Shown: one piece after another, positions 45,887-54,981 of the stretch | Numbering within the stretch: position 1 is the stretch's first letter | Layout: every line of letters starts with the position of its first letter | Origin: Planctomycetaceae bacterium | GTDB taxonomy: Bacteria; Planctomycetota; Planctomycetia; Planctomycetales; Planctomycetaceae | Length of the DNA: 56,663 nucleotides | Direction: 5' to 3' | NCBI GenBank assembly: GCA_002722955.1 | Contig: PBMZ01000097.1 | Span: 1 to 56,663 of the forward strand | Notes under the pieces: model-generated | Told to the model about the DNA's origin: nothing | Databases searched by the model: none | Seen by the model: only the letters and a program-made list of their open reading frames with translations | Made by a program: the position numbers and the translations under genes

Positions 45887-47407
45887 ATGAAGTCATCATC
45901 ACGCAAATTCACCCTATTTCTTCTAGTTTGTTTGTTGTTTGGGCAGGCCACAGTTCTTGTCGCGAAGGAAACGGCAGACAAGCGGCCCAACATCCTTTTC
46001 ATCTACACAGACGACCATTCTCACCGTACAGTCAGTTGTTATGACGAGGCCTTTCCATGGGTCAAGACTCCCACGATCGACCGGCTAGCCAAAGAGGGTG
46101 TCCGGTTTGAGTACGCTTATATTGGCACCTGGTGCATGCCCTCGCGGGCCACGCTGTTAACAGGACATCATCAATTTGCGGTCGAGTCGATGCGGATGGT
46201 CGGCGACTATCCCGGCAGCGATTACGACCACGAAAAGTGTCCTTTCTGGCCGCGAGTCTTTCGCAAGAACGGATACCAAACCGCACAAATCGGCAAGTGG
46301 CATACGGGCGTCGACACGGGATACGGTCGCGATTGGGACTATCAAATCGTCTGGAATCGACCCAAGCACACAAAGAACCATCAAGCGTATTACTACGGTC
46401 AGCCCGTCACATTTCAGGGTGGCGAGACGAAGACGCTCAAGCGATACTCGACCGATCAATACACCGACTGGGCCATCGACTACCTGGAAGGCGAGGGCCG
46501 TGACGAGAACAAACCATGGTACTTATGGGTTTGCTACGGCGCCGTCCACAGCCCGTTCACTCCAGCCGATCGTCACATGGATAATTACCCCGACATCAGC
46601 ATTCCACAGCCCAAAGACATCTTTCCCCCTCGACCTGGAAAACCCGAGTGGATGCAGTCCGTCAAGTTCTGGGAGAAGGGCAAGAACAACGTCGGCATGT
46701 GGAAAGGCCGCACGCTGACTTCCTGGGTCAGGCAATACCACCAAAGCGTCGTCGCCATCGACGAGAACATCAACCGGCTGCTCAAAACTCTGGACAAAAC
46801 CGGCCAGCGTGAAAACACGCTGATCATCTTTACGTCCGACCAAGGACACGCCTGGGGGCAACACGGATTCCGCCAAAAGGTGGCCGCCTACGATGCGACA
46901 ATTCGCTCGCCAATGATCGTCAGCTTCCCAAAGGGCGGCGTCGCCCAAGGCAAGGTCTGCCCACATCCCGTCGGCGGCGTCGACATCGTACCGACGATCT
47001 TTAGTTTTGCTGGCATCGAGCGTCCGTGGGAAATGCACGGCCACGATTTGACACCGCTACTGAAGAATCCAACCGCCAAGTGGCCGCACACGATGATGCT
47101 CACAGCAACCGGTCGCAAATACGGATCGGATACGCACAAGATTCCCACGGGCAAAGACGTCTTCCACGGCGCCGTGCCTTGGTATGTCATGATCCGCAAA
47201 GGCCGCTACAAGTACGTTCGCCCAATGATTCACGACTTGGAAGAAGTTTACGACATGAAGGCTGATCCCAACGAACTCAATAATCTGGCGGTCAAACCTG
47301 ACTTCCAAAGCACATTGAAAGAACTACGAGCTGAGGCACTGAAAGAGCTGCGTCGAACAAAGGCGGGCTTCGTGGGCAACTTGCCCAAGGTTCGCGAAGG
47401 AGCATAA
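45887..47407 (+). CDS. Sulfatase
   Basis: A secreted type I sulfatase of 506 residues that removes sulfate esters, probably from polysaccharides. The signal peptide ends near VLVAK. D42-D43 (YTDDH) are calcium ligands, and the formylglycine signature CMPSRATLLTG starts at C83, the residue to be converted to formylglycine. A later TSDQGHAWGQHG gives further metal ligands. Length is normal. The start is ATG 45887, with GAGG about 8 bases before it; an open frame extends upstream to 45308 only as antisense of the DUF1598 gene. Activity needs a formylglycine-generating enzyme, which is not in this window. The substrate class cannot be read from the sequence. Confidence 0.94.
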   Translation: MKSSSRKFTLFLLVCLLFGQATVLVAKETADKRPNILFIYTDDHSHRTVSCYDEAFPWVKTPTIDRLAKEGVRFEYAYIGTWCMPSRATLLTGHHQFAVESMRMVGDYPGSDYDHEKCPFWPRVFRKNGYQTAQIGKWHTGVDTGYGRDWDYQIVWNRPKHTKNHQAYYYGQPVTFQGGETKTLKRYSTDQYTDWAIDYLEGEGRDENKPWYLWVCYGAVHSPFTPADRHMDNYPDISIPQPKDIFPPRPGKPEWMQSVKFWEKGKNNVGMWKGRTLTSWVRQYHQSVVAIDENINRLLKTLDKTGQRENTLIIFTSDQGHAWGQHGFRQKVAAYDATIRSPMIVSFPKGGVAQGKVCPHPVGGVDIVPTIFSFAGIERPWEMHGHDLTPLLKNPTAKWPHTMMLTATGRKYGSDTHKIPTGKDVFHGAVPWYVMIRKGRYKYVRPMIHDLEEVYDMKADPNELNNLAVKPDFQSTLKELRAEALKELRRTKAGFVGNLPKVREGA

Positions 47408-47416
47408 GCAATACAC

Positions 47417-47467
47417 GTCTTCGTTTAACACCCAGCCGGAGGCGCCGGCTGGGTGTTAAACGAAGAC
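47417..47467. repeat. Perfect palindrome, GTTTAACACCCAGCCGG family
   Basis: Two 23-base arms (47417-47439 and 47445-47467) are exact reverse complements around a 5-base loop. It begins 10 bases after the sulfatase stop and ends 28 bases before the next start, so it can act as a terminator. It is related to 18425-18494. Confidence 0.85.
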
Positions 47468-47495
47468 AAAGAAACAACCGCACGGAAACACTGAC

Positions 47496-48677
47496 ATGTC
47501 CAACGAACAAATTCTCAAAGACGCCCAACAGCACAGTGACTGGATCATCAATCTGCGCCGCACGCTTCACAAACATCCCGAGCTGATGTACGAGGAAGTC
47601 AAAACCAGCCAATTGGTTCGTGACACTCTTGATGAGTTGGGCATCTCGTATCAAAGCGGTCTGGCCGAGACTGGTGTTCTTGCCAGCATTGGTTCGGGTG
47701 ACGGCCCGTGCGTTGGTTTGCGTGCCGACATGGACGCCTTGCCCATACACGAAGAAACCGATGTGCCCTTCCGCAGCGAAGTCGACGGCAAGATGCGCGC
47801 CTGCGGACACGACTGCCACACCGCGATGTTGCTCGGCGCGGCGCGACTGCTGAAAGAGCGCGAGGCGGACATCAAAGGAACCGTCAAGCTGCTGTTCCAA
47901 CCCGCCGAAGAAGGCGGCGCCGGCGGCAAACGCATGAGCGATGAAGGCGCCTTGGACAACCCCAACGTTGAGCGAATTTTCGGCTTGCACGTTTGGCCGC
48001 AATTGCCGTCGGGGTCGATTGGCTCACGCATGGGAACCTTTCTTGCCGCCGCTGGCGAATTTGACATCATCGTGAAGGGCAAGGGTGGACACGCCGCGTT
48101 TCCTCACTTTACCGTCGACCCGGTGACGACCTCGGCGAAAGTCATCACCGATTTGCAAACGATTGTCTCCAGGGAAACGGACCCGTTGAACTCGAGCATC
48201 ATCAGCGTCACCAAAGTCCACGCTGGCGAGGCCTACAATGTGATCCCCGAATCCGTCCACATGGCCGGCACAATTCGGGCTCTCACCATGGATCACTTCA
48301 ACTGGCTTCAAAAGCGAATCACCGAGGCGGCCACTCACATCGCCGCCGCCAGCAACTGCGAGGCAGAAGTCAAATTCCCAGGCAACGCTTACCCGCCAAC
48401 GATCAACGACGGCGAACTCTGGGGGCGCGTCCAAGATTTCGCCGAACCACTGATCGGCGGCGACAACATCCACGAGATCGAAGCCGTGATGGGCGGCGAG
48501 GATTTCGCTTTCTACACCGAACGCATTCCGGGCGTCTTCGTAGCCCTCGGCATCCGCAACGAGGAACTCGGCACAATCCACAGCGTGCACAACCCACTGT
48601 TCAAAGTCGACGAAAGCGTACTGTCACTCGGCTCTGCCCTTCACGTCAGCTTTGCCTTTGATGCTTTGAACGGCTGA
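47496..48677 (+). CDS. M20 family amidohydrolase
   Basis: A zinc-dependent aminoacylase/hippurate-hydrolase-like enzyme (M20D), 393 residues. Metal ligands appear as C103-G-H105 (ACGHDCHTAM, with H108), E138/E139 (QPAEEGGAGG), H164 region (GLHVWP) and the late GGEDF with a C-terminal His. The central ~110 residues (from about 185) are the dimerisation lid domain with GGHAAFPH. There is no signal peptide, so it acts in the cytoplasm on an N-acyl amino acid or similar amide. The preceding palindrome separates it from the sulfatase. Substrate is open. Confidence 0.93.
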   Translation: MSNEQILKDAQQHSDWIINLRRTLHKHPELMYEEVKTSQLVRDTLDELGISYQSGLAETGVLASIGSGDGPCVGLRADMDALPIHEETDVPFRSEVDGKMRACGHDCHTAMLLGAARLLKEREADIKGTVKLLFQPAEEGGAGGKRMSDEGALDNPNVERIFGLHVWPQLPSGSIGSRMGTFLAAAGEFDIIVKGKGGHAAFPHFTVDPVTTSAKVITDLQTIVSRETDPLNSSIISVTKVHAGEAYNVIPESVHMAGTIRALTMDHFNWLQKRITEAATHIAAASNCEAEVKFPGNAYPPTINDGELWGRVQDFAEPLIGGDNIHEIEAVMGGEDFAFYTERIPGVFVALGIRNEELGTIHSVHNPLFKVDESVLSLGSALHVSFAFDALNG

Positions 48678-48732
48678 TAACTTATACGAGCAATGGACGC
48701 CCGATTGCGATTCGTTTCACAGGAGAAGCTTG

Positions 48733-51186
48733 ATGAAACACATTTGTCTCATGGTTTTGATACTAATCGCGACGGGCTCTGTCATTGCTGAGGATGTGCC
48801 TCGAAAACAGGTGGAAGGGCAGCCGCTCGGGGCGAACATCGGGCGTGTGATTCAGACGTTTGATTATCTCGGGTTCCCACTTCCCGAAGCGACCGTCAAG
48901 GATTTGCGGCAAGCCATCAAAGACCGCGCGTCGATTCGGATGCAAAAGTTGCTGGACGAGCACGCGTTGTTTGTTGTTTCACTGAACCCCGAATTCCGTG
49001 TGAAGGTGCGGCGAGGTCCCGCTAAGGCCAACTTACAACAAGGTGGCTTCACACCGTTGTTGGTCAAGGTGCTGAACGACAGCACGGTCACTCGACAATT
49101 AAAGATCAATAGCCCTCAAAGCGGTCCGGTCTATTCCGGAGCATCGCTGGGGATTCTAAAACGCCAGGCTCAAACAGAGCTGAATAAAGACGAGAACACC
49201 AAAGGCGACACCAATCGGTTCTTGTCGGTCGCCCTGCATCAGTCACCACCGCTGACACCAAACCTCAGCGGATTACAAATCGAGTACGCGGTGGCATTGA
49301 TCTACAGTCATGAGTCCGGCAAACGGGAAGCCACCATTGGTTTTGATGTTGGCGCGGACACACAAGACATCGGCTTTCGGGGCGAGGTTCCCGTGTTGTT
49401 TGATGTGCAACCAGCAATTCCCGTCAAGCTGCGTGTGCTTGACGACGATGGAAAGCCGACGGTGGCAAGGTTCACTTTCCGTGACGAAGCCGGCCGAGTT
49501 TATCCGCCACAGGCAAAGCGGCTTGCCCCGGACTTCTTCTTTCAGTCTCATATTTATCGTGGCGATGGCGACGTTGTGCTGCTGCCGCCTGGCCAGTTCC
49601 ACATGGAGACCACTCGTGGCCCCGAATACCGTGTCCGGTCGCGGAAAGTTCAAGTTCCCAGCAAAGGACCACATCAAATCGGAGTTCAAGTGGATCGTTG
49701 GGTCAGCCCGATGAAGCATGGCTTCTACTCTGGCGATCATCACATCCACGGTGCGGGTTGCTCGCACTATCAATCGCCAACCGAAGGCGTCACTCCGCAA
49801 GACATGTTCCGGCAAGTCAAAGGCGAGGGACTCAACGTTGGTTGTGTTTTGACATGGGGGCCGTGTTTTGATTTCCAGCGTCGATACTTTTCACCCAAGG
49901 CCGACGTAATCAGCGAGCCATTGACGATTCTGAAATACGACCTCGAAATCAGTGGCTTCGGTTCGGCAGCGTTGGGGCACGTTTGTCTGCTGAATTTAAA
50001 GAATCAAACTTACCCCGGCTCCGAGGGAACGAAGGTCAAAGGCTGGCCGACTTGGACGGTCCCCGTTTTGCGTTGGACGAAAGAGCAAGGCGGCGTGACG
50101 GGATACCCTCACTCGGCCATGCACGTGAATCCGACATCGGCCGCGCAACATATGCGCCGGGATTATGACAAGGACAAGAACGGAACCTTGTCCGCGGACG
50201 AAGCCGGTGCGGCGTTGTTACCCGATTCGTTTGATGCCATTGACGTGGATAAAGATGGAAGCTTGACGGAGCGGGAGTTGCTGCAAAGTATCGATCGAGC
50301 CGCGGACCGATTACCGAATCTCGCAATCCCGTCGATGAACGGAGGCGGCGCGATGGAGATTTGCGTCAGCACGGCCGAAGGCGTTTGCGATTTCATCAGC
50401 GCCATGGATACGGCTCGCATTCCCGAATGGAACACGTGGTATCACATCATGAACTGCGGCTTCCCGTTGAAATTGAGCGGTGAAACAGACTTTCCGTGCA
50501 TGAGCAGCCGTCGCGTTGGCCAAGGCCGCGTGTACGTCCAATTGGGAGACATCGAAAAGGTCGACTTCACAAAGTGGTGCGAAGGCGTCGCCAAGGGACG
50601 CTCGTATGTTTCCGACGGTTTTGCTCACGCTTTGGACTTTCACGTCAACAACGCACGGCCCGGCTTCGAGGACATCAACCTGAAAAAGTCCGGCTACGTC
50701 AATGTCACGGCCGAGGTATCCTTTGCTCCCGAGATTCCGCGAGCGGTCGCTTATGGGATGCTGACGCCATCAGCTGGGAAAAGAATGGTTGGCGACACTA
50801 TCAACTTGCACGCTCCACGAGCCACACAAATGGTCAAGGGCGGAAAACGATCCGTCGAGATCGTGATGAACGGAGAAGTCGTCGCGCGGATGGCTGTGGA
50901 AGCTGACGGGAAGCCTCATCGTTTCCAAATGGAGATTCCGGTTGAGAAGTCTAGTTGGATCGCACTCCGCCAGTTTCCGCAACTGCACACAAATCCGGTC
51001 ATCGTCAAAGTGGACAACAAGCCGATTCGAGCATCTCGCAAGAGTGCGCGTTGGTGTGCTGAGACGATTAAGCTGCTGTGGAAGAACCGCCACATGAAGA
51101 TCGCCGAAAGTGAACGCGACGCAGCCCTGGCCTCGTACCAAAAGGCGATTAAGAAGTACGAACAGATTGCGGAAGAGAGCGAGTGA
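48733..51186 (+). CDS. CehA/McbA-like metallohydrolase with internal EF-hand pair
   Basis: An 817-residue secreted protein. A signal peptide (to about residue 20) leads to a long beta-rich N-terminal half. The PHP-like metal domain starts at GDHHIHGAGCSHY (about 335-347), continues with LTWGPCF and GYPHSAMHV, and ends past PSMNGGG. Between the last two lie two EF-hand loops, D479-E490 (DKDKNGTLSADE) and D504-E515 (DVDKDGSLTERE), so a Ca-binding module is inserted in the catalytic domain. The C-terminus is beta-rich, then helical and charged. The start is ATG 48733, with AGGAG 7 bases before it, not the adjacent TTG at 48730. Substrate unknown; the family includes carbamate and phosphate ester hydrolases. 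Confidence 0.85.
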   Translation: MKHICLMVLILIATGSVIAEDVPRKQVEGQPLGANIGRVIQTFDYLGFPLPEATVKDLRQAIKDRASIRMQKLLDEHALFVVSLNPEFRVKVRRGPAKANLQQGGFTPLLVKVLNDSTVTRQLKINSPQSGPVYSGASLGILKRQAQTELNKDENTKGDTNRFLSVALHQSPPLTPNLSGLQIEYAVALIYSHESGKREATIGFDVGADTQDIGFRGEVPVLFDVQPAIPVKLRVLDDDGKPTVARFTFRDEAGRVYPPQAKRLAPDFFFQSHIYRGDGDVVLLPPGQFHMETTRGPEYRVRSRKVQVPSKGPHQIGVQVDRWVSPMKHGFYSGDHHIHGAGCSHYQSPTEGVTPQDMFRQVKGEGLNVGCVLTWGPCFDFQRRYFSPKADVISEPLTILKYDLEISGFGSAALGHVCLLNLKNQTYPGSEGTKVKGWPTWTVPVLRWTKEQGGVTGYPHSAMHVNPTSAAQHMRRDYDKDKNGTLSADEAGAALLPDSFDAIDVDKDGSLTERELLQSIDRAADRLPNLAIPSMNGGGAMEICVSTAEGVCDFISAMDTARIPEWNTWYHIMNCGFPLKLSGETDFPCMSSRRVGQGRVYVQLGDIEKVDFTKWCEGVAKGRSYVSDGFAHALDFHVNNARPGFEDINLKKSGYVNVTAEVSFAPEIPRAVAYGMLTPSAGKRMVGDTINLHAPRATQMVKGGKRSVEIVMNGEVVARMAVEADGKPHRFQMEIPVEKSSWIALRQFPQLHTNPVIVKVDNKPIRASRKSARWCAETIKLLWKNRHMKIAESERDAALASYQKAIKKYEQIAEESE

Positions 51187-51330
51187 CCCGTCCCCGAAAG
51201 ACGAGCAATCTGGGAGTCGACATGGCTTCACAATTCATCAAGCAGCGGGAGATGGCAGCAGAAATTCTGCGTGTCATTACCGTTTGAAGCAAAGTTCGAC
51301 ATGCATCCGGTGACACAGGAGGTTGACAGC

Positions 51331-51669
51331 ATGACACGTTGCGAAACGTGCAATCAGCAGTCTTTCGTAAGAATCTCTTGGAGTGTTCGTGACGGGATCC
51401 GTTATAGCGTGGAACCATTGGTGGATGGCCAGATTCCAAGAGGTTTGTCGAGAGCAAGTTACGAATTGGATTGGTTTCTCAAGGTCAACCGTGCCTTTCG
51501 CATTGTTGGAATCGGCGCGAAGGATTTGAAACCGCCCGCCGATGCATTGAGAGATGCACTTGGTCTGCTTGAGGATTGCGTATCAGAATTTTTGTTGGGT
51601 GATTGGAGCCGACAGGGTGAAATTGATGCCTTGATCGAAGAGGAACGTCGCTTCTGGGCAGAAAATTGA
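51331..51669 (+). CDS. Hypothetical protein
   Basis: A 112-residue soluble acidic protein. The start is ATG 51331 because AGGAGG lies 8 bases upstream; the open frame extends to 51271 but without support. The N-terminus has a CETC pair, and the rest is alternating strand and helix, ending in a charged helix. I recognise no family. It lies 145 bases after the metallohydrolase and 82 bases before the next gene, in a stretch where base composition drops slightly and codon use looks less typical, so recent acquisition is possible. Confidence 0.6.
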   Translation: MTRCETCNQQSFVRISWSVRDGIRYSVEPLVDGQIPRGLSRASYELDWFLKVNRAFRIVGIGAKDLKPPADALRDALGLLEDCVSEFLLGDWSRQGEIDALIEEERRFWAEN

Positions 51670-51750
51670 TCTGCGGATCATCGTAGGCTGTGAAGATAAT
51701 CAATGGACCGTCGTATCGAGCTTGACCTGCCTGTGAAACGCGAGCACTAG

Positions 51751-52416
51751 TTGATCACGTGGGGAGCCCGCGTTCTGGCTGGTATTTTCTTCTCCCTAGG
51801 CCTGTTGCTGGCCTGTCGATGGCGTCTGGATTGGCTGCTTTACTGGTCTGCTCACTTCTTCTACTGCGCGGCCGCGCTGCCTTTGCTGAACCAGAACAGG
51901 CACCATCGCGTATCGAATACACGACACTCGTGTCTGCCATCCTGCTTACGGCTTTGTGTGGAGCACGCGGGATATCACTGGGACGTAGCGTCGTTGGAAA
52001 AAGAGCTGGAATTGAATCAACACGCCGTCGATACGAGAAGTGAAGACTTCGTGATATTCTTTGTAAATCATGAAATTCCGTTGCGATGCTTTGACTGCAA
52101 GACAATCGAAGAACTAGCTCACATCCTTGCAAACGGCTCGCCAGTGATTTCAATTCTGCGGCGTGCCATCTTGCACGAACGATTCCCTTACAACTTAATC
52201 GTTGCTCCGATTCGTTCCATTACAACATGGTTTGAAAGTTCACAACAGGCGAGGCGTCCTTGCCATAGTGTTGTCATCTTTGGAATCGACAAAGATCGAG
52301 TCTGCATTTTCGATCCGTATAACTCAACCGTGCATCGAGTGCGCTGGGATCAGTTCAAGGAACTTACGGTTCCAGATTTTGCAAACATTCGATATCTGAC
52401 CATTACTAAGCTTTGA
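51751..52416 (+). CDS. C39-like cysteine peptidase domain protein
   Basis: A 221-residue membrane-associated protein. Two hydrophobic stretches (about 8-22 and 28-45) precede a C39-like papain-fold domain. The match is by pattern: HSCLPSCLRLCVEHAG resembles the usual C-G-P-x-x-L start with the nucleophile Cys, then ASLEKEL, IEELAHILANGSPVI, a His in PCHSVVIFGID, and Asp in FDPYNST. Some positions are degenerate (Leu for the usual Gly after Cys), so it could be inactive. C39 domains cut double-glycine leader peptides or act as stand-alone peptidases. The start is TTG 51751, which is unusual; no ATG precedes the domain. Partners unknown. Confidence 0.6.
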   Translation: MITWGARVLAGIFFSLGLLLACRWRLDWLLYWSAHFFYCAAALPLLNQNRHHRVSNTRHSCLPSCLRLCVEHAGYHWDVASLEKELELNQHAVDTRSEDFVIFFVNHEIPLRCFDCKTIEELAHILANGSPVISILRRAILHERFPYNLIVAPIRSITTWFESSQQARRPCHSVVIFGIDKDRVCIFDPYNSTVHRVRWDQFKELTVPDFANIRYLTITKL

Positions 52417-52438
52417 TTGGTTGCACATAGGCAGGCTG

Positions 52439-52513
52439 TTGGAGTCCAGGCGTTAGCCGTCTTGCTGCAGTCGCGTGAGTCCAGGATTTGGCGGCTAAAT
52501 CCTGGACTCCAGC
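52439..52513. repeat. GGAGTCCAGG family: direct and inverted units forming a hairpin
   Basis: A unit at 52439-52459 (TTGGAGTCCAGGCGTTAGCCG) is followed by a perfect 13-base hairpin (52477-52489 and 52497-52509, loop 7) made of the same sequence. Single copies occur at 20847 and 37993. It lies just past the C39-like gene and probably terminates it. Confidence 0.7.
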
Positions 52514-52546
52514 GGGCGTCAAATAAGTCTCAAGCTGCTAAAACGA

Positions 52547-52579
52547 AAAAGCCCGGCAACATTGCGTTGCCGGGCTTTT
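52547..52579. terminator. Rho-independent bidirectional terminator
   Basis: AAAAGCCCGGCAAC and GTTGCCGGGCTTTT pair perfectly (14 bp) around a 5-base loop, with A/T runs at both ends. It is 22 bases past the stop of the EF-hand gene on the minus strand and also downstream of the plus-strand peptidase gene. Confidence 0.85.
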
Positions 52580-52601
52580 CGTTTGTTAAGAGCAAATCAG
52601 A

Positions 52602-53405
52602 TTACTCGGGGCGTTTGGGGCGTTTTCCGCCGTTGTCGCCGCCGGCACGGGGACGTCCGCCTTCACCGGGGCGTCCACCTTCGCCAGGTCGTCCTGGCTT
52701 TCCGCCTTCGCCGGGTCGGCCGCCTTGTCCGCCGGGACGACGTCCGCCGCTTCGGTTCGCCATCGCTTTTTGAAGCTCTTCCTTCGTCACCGCGCCGTCC
52801 TTGTTGGCGTCGGCGCGATCAAGCAGGCGAGACATTTGACCGGGCAACTCGGCCTTCGTGAGCTTGCCGTCTTTGTTCTTGTCGAAGCTCATGATGCGTT
52901 CCAAGAATGCACCGGAATCTCCGCCGCGTCCGCCGCCGGGGCCAGCACCTTGGCCACCGCGACCGCCACGGTCGCCATCAGCTCCGCGTCTGCCTTCACC
53001 TGGAGGGCCATCAGGACGACTTGGTCGGACTTCGTCTTGGGTCAGCTTGCCATCTTTGTTTTTGTCCAACGACTTGAGAGCCGCGACGGCGTTGGCAATT
53101 TCTTTGGCCGAGATGACTCCGTCACCGTCCGCATCGAGAACGCGGATGATTGGTGGTGGTTCAGGACGTCGTCCACCAGGACGTCCGGGCTCACCGGGTC
53201 GACCTTGTCCGGGACGGCCACCTTCGCCGGGGCGTCCACCTCGATCGCCGCCACCTGGCCCACCGCGACCGGCTTTACCGGCAGCGCCGTCTTGACCACG
53301 GCGACCTTGGCCTTTGTCATTGTCATCGGCCGTTAGCGTTAGCGATGTTCCCGCCAACACCGCGATACCGAAAATGGCGACAGCAATGTGTTTCATTCGT
53401 TTCAT
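52602..53405 (-). CDS. EF-hand protein with collagen-like Gly-rich segments
   Basis: A 267-residue secreted Ca-binding protein. A signal peptide (to about residue 27) is followed by Gly/Arg/Pro-rich tracts (GRPGEGGRPGQG style, collagen-like GxY) that alternate with EF-hand pairs. The four loops read DADGDGVISAKE, DKNKDGKLTQDE, DKNKDGKLTKAE and DANKDGAVTKEE. The C-terminus is another Gly-rich tract. The start is ATG 53405, with TTGGAG about 7 bases upstream. It lies 41 bases after the beta-propeller gene on the same strand, so the two are likely co-transcribed, and a strong terminator follows. Role not known; a Ca-responsive matrix or binding protein is a guess. Confidence 0.85.
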   Translation of the reverse strand: MKRMKHIAVAIFGIAVLAGTSLTLTADDNDKGQGRRGQDGAAGKAGRGGPGGGDRGGRPGEGGRPGQGRPGEPGRPGGRRPEPPPIIRVLDADGDGVISAKEIANAVAALKSLDKNKDGKLTQDEVRPSRPDGPPGEGRRGADGDRGGRGGQGAGPGGGRGGDSGAFLERIMSFDKNKDGKLTKAELPGQMSRLLDRADANKDGAVTKEELQKAMANRSGGRRPGGQGGRPGEGGKPGRPGEGGRPGEGGRPRAGGDNGGKRPKRPE

Positions 53406-53446
53406 TATTTTCTCCAATGGGGATTTTAGTGGCGGTTGCCTATTGA

Positions 53447-54730
53447 TCACTCGACAATGCAGTACAGTACTTTGTTCGAGCGAATAAAAATCTGCCCATG
53501 GCTGATTGCCGGGGTCGCGTTAAAGTCGGTGTGATCGTCGTCGATCACGTTGTGTGCAATTTGTTTGAATTCGGGTTTTGCCGAAAGAACAAAAGTGCCG
53601 TTTCGGCGACTGACCGCATATAGCTTTCCATCCGCAGCGACAACCGACGAGTAAAATGGCCGCGAATTGAAGCCGCCACCGCCGGGAATTTCGAGTCGCT
53701 CGCGATAAACCGTGTCGCCAGTTTTGGCATTCACACAGTAAGCGATTCCACGATCATTGACCCAATACAAGTGGCCGTCGACCAAGACGGGCGATGGCAC
53801 GTATGAGGTCTCGCGGCTCGTCCATTGAATGTTTTTTGTCACGTCGCCCTTGCCGCCAACCTTCAGAGCCAAGCTTCCGCCGCTGCGACCACCGATTGCG
53901 TAGGCGATGCCGCCAGCGTGAACGAGGCTTGGCGAGACGTTGCCGTCGAGGTCGGTTTCCGCATACCAAGCCAGTTTACCGGTGTCGGGATTCAAACCCC
54001 AAACTTCGTAGGGAACAGCGACGACAAGATCAGTTCTGCCATCTGCTTCAATTAGAGACGGCGTGTTGAAAGTCAGCTCCAGGCCAGAGGCTTCAGCTTT
54101 CCAAAGCTCCTTGCCCGTCTTCTTATCCAAAGCGCGAATCGACTGACTTTCATCAGACGCGTTGACGATGACGCTGTTTTTGTAAAGGATCGGGCTGGCC
54201 GCGGAGCCCCAACGGCGACCGCTGGATTCTGTGCCAACACTCACTTGCCACTTCTTGTAGCCTTCCATATCGAAGGCCAAGACCCCGCTCTTTCCGAAAA
54301 AGACGAACACGTGCTCGCCATCGCAAACCGGCGTGCTGCTGGCGTAACCGTGCTCGGTCAAGAAGCCGCGGTAGCTATCTTCGGGCAAGACTGCGGGAAC
54401 GGGCTTATCCCAGAGAATCTTTCCGTTCTTGCGGTCGACACAAATCACGTGCCGCTGCAAGTCGTCCATCCGATTGCCGTCGTCACCGTAACCAGAGAAA
54501 GCGGTCAGGAAAATGCGATCGCCGACAACGATGGCACTAGAAGTCCCTGCTCCTGGAAGGTCCGTTTTCCAGACGATGTTTTTGCTTCCGTCCCAATTGG
54601 TCGCGATCCCCTTCTCGTCACTAACACCAGACCCGTTCGCGCCGCGAAATTGGCTCCGATCACCAGCCAAGCACGTCGATGCCATGAGCAAAATCGACAG
54701 GCTAGCGGTTGCCATTCGGAAAGTGTTCAT
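53447..54730 (-). CDS. PQQ-binding-like beta-propeller repeat protein
   Basis: A 427-residue secreted beta-propeller. The start at ATG 54730 gives a signal peptide ending near STCLAG; the open frame continues upstream to 54811 but without conserved sequence. It then opens with the planctomycete pattern SQFRGANGSGVSDEKGIATNWD. Repeats contain the PQQ-like A-x-x-x-x-TGKxLW motif (DKKTGKELWKA, NPDTGKLAWYA, VNAKTGDTVYRE). Family members are related to BamB or PQQ dehydrogenases, but most planctomycete ones have no known cofactor or activity. It sits upstream of the EF-hand gene on the same strand and is probably in its operon. Confidence 0.9.
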   Translation of the reverse strand: MNTFRMATASLSILLMASTCLAGDRSQFRGANGSGVSDEKGIATNWDGSKNIVWKTDLPGAGTSSAIVVGDRIFLTAFSGYGDDGNRMDDLQRHVICVDRKNGKILWDKPVPAVLPEDSYRGFLTEHGYASSTPVCDGEHVFVFFGKSGVLAFDMEGYKKWQVSVGTESSGRRWGSAASPILYKNSVIVNASDESQSIRALDKKTGKELWKAEASGLELTFNTPSLIEADGRTDLVVAVPYEVWGLNPDTGKLAWYAETDLDGNVSPSLVHAGGIAYAIGGRSGGSLALKVGGKGDVTKNIQWTSRETSYVPSPVLVDGHLYWVNDRGIAYCVNAKTGDTVYRERLEIPGGGGFNSRPFYSSVVAADGKLYAVSRRNGTFVLSAKPEFKQIAHNVIDDDHTDFNATPAISHGQIFIRSNKVLYCIVE

Positions 54731-54858
54731 CCTGGATCTTCTAAAAATGCGAAAATTGGGCGTTTTTCGTGTCACTTTTCCACTAAACGGCAATGGCGGT
54801 GAGAAGTACACCGGGCAGGGAGAATTGTTTTGCGATTCGCCATTTGGTGGTTTTCTCG

Positions 54859-54929
54859 ATCGTTTAACCTTTGGCCGTAGGCGAGGTGTCTACTGGGAAA
54901 TCCTCGCCTGCCGCTACGGGTTAAACGAT
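54859..54929. repeat. Palindromic repeat, ATCGTTTAACC family
   Basis: ATCGTTTAACC and CGGGTTAAACGAT end a 71-base imperfect hairpin that also pairs AGGCGAGG with CCTCGCCT. It lies between the MoaD-like gene's stop side and the beta-propeller gene's upstream region. It is related to 42764-42826. Confidence 0.7.
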
Positions 54930-54981
54930 GAGATTCCACCTCTGGAGGAAAGAAGCCGGGCTTCTCCCCCCGATCGATTCT

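Noticed and set aside
51759..52043. A second frame with a signal-peptide-like start, suggesting a frameshift in the peptidase gene
   Set aside because: The C39-like pattern is continuous in the first frame from the Cys region through the His and Asp motifs, so no frameshift is needed.
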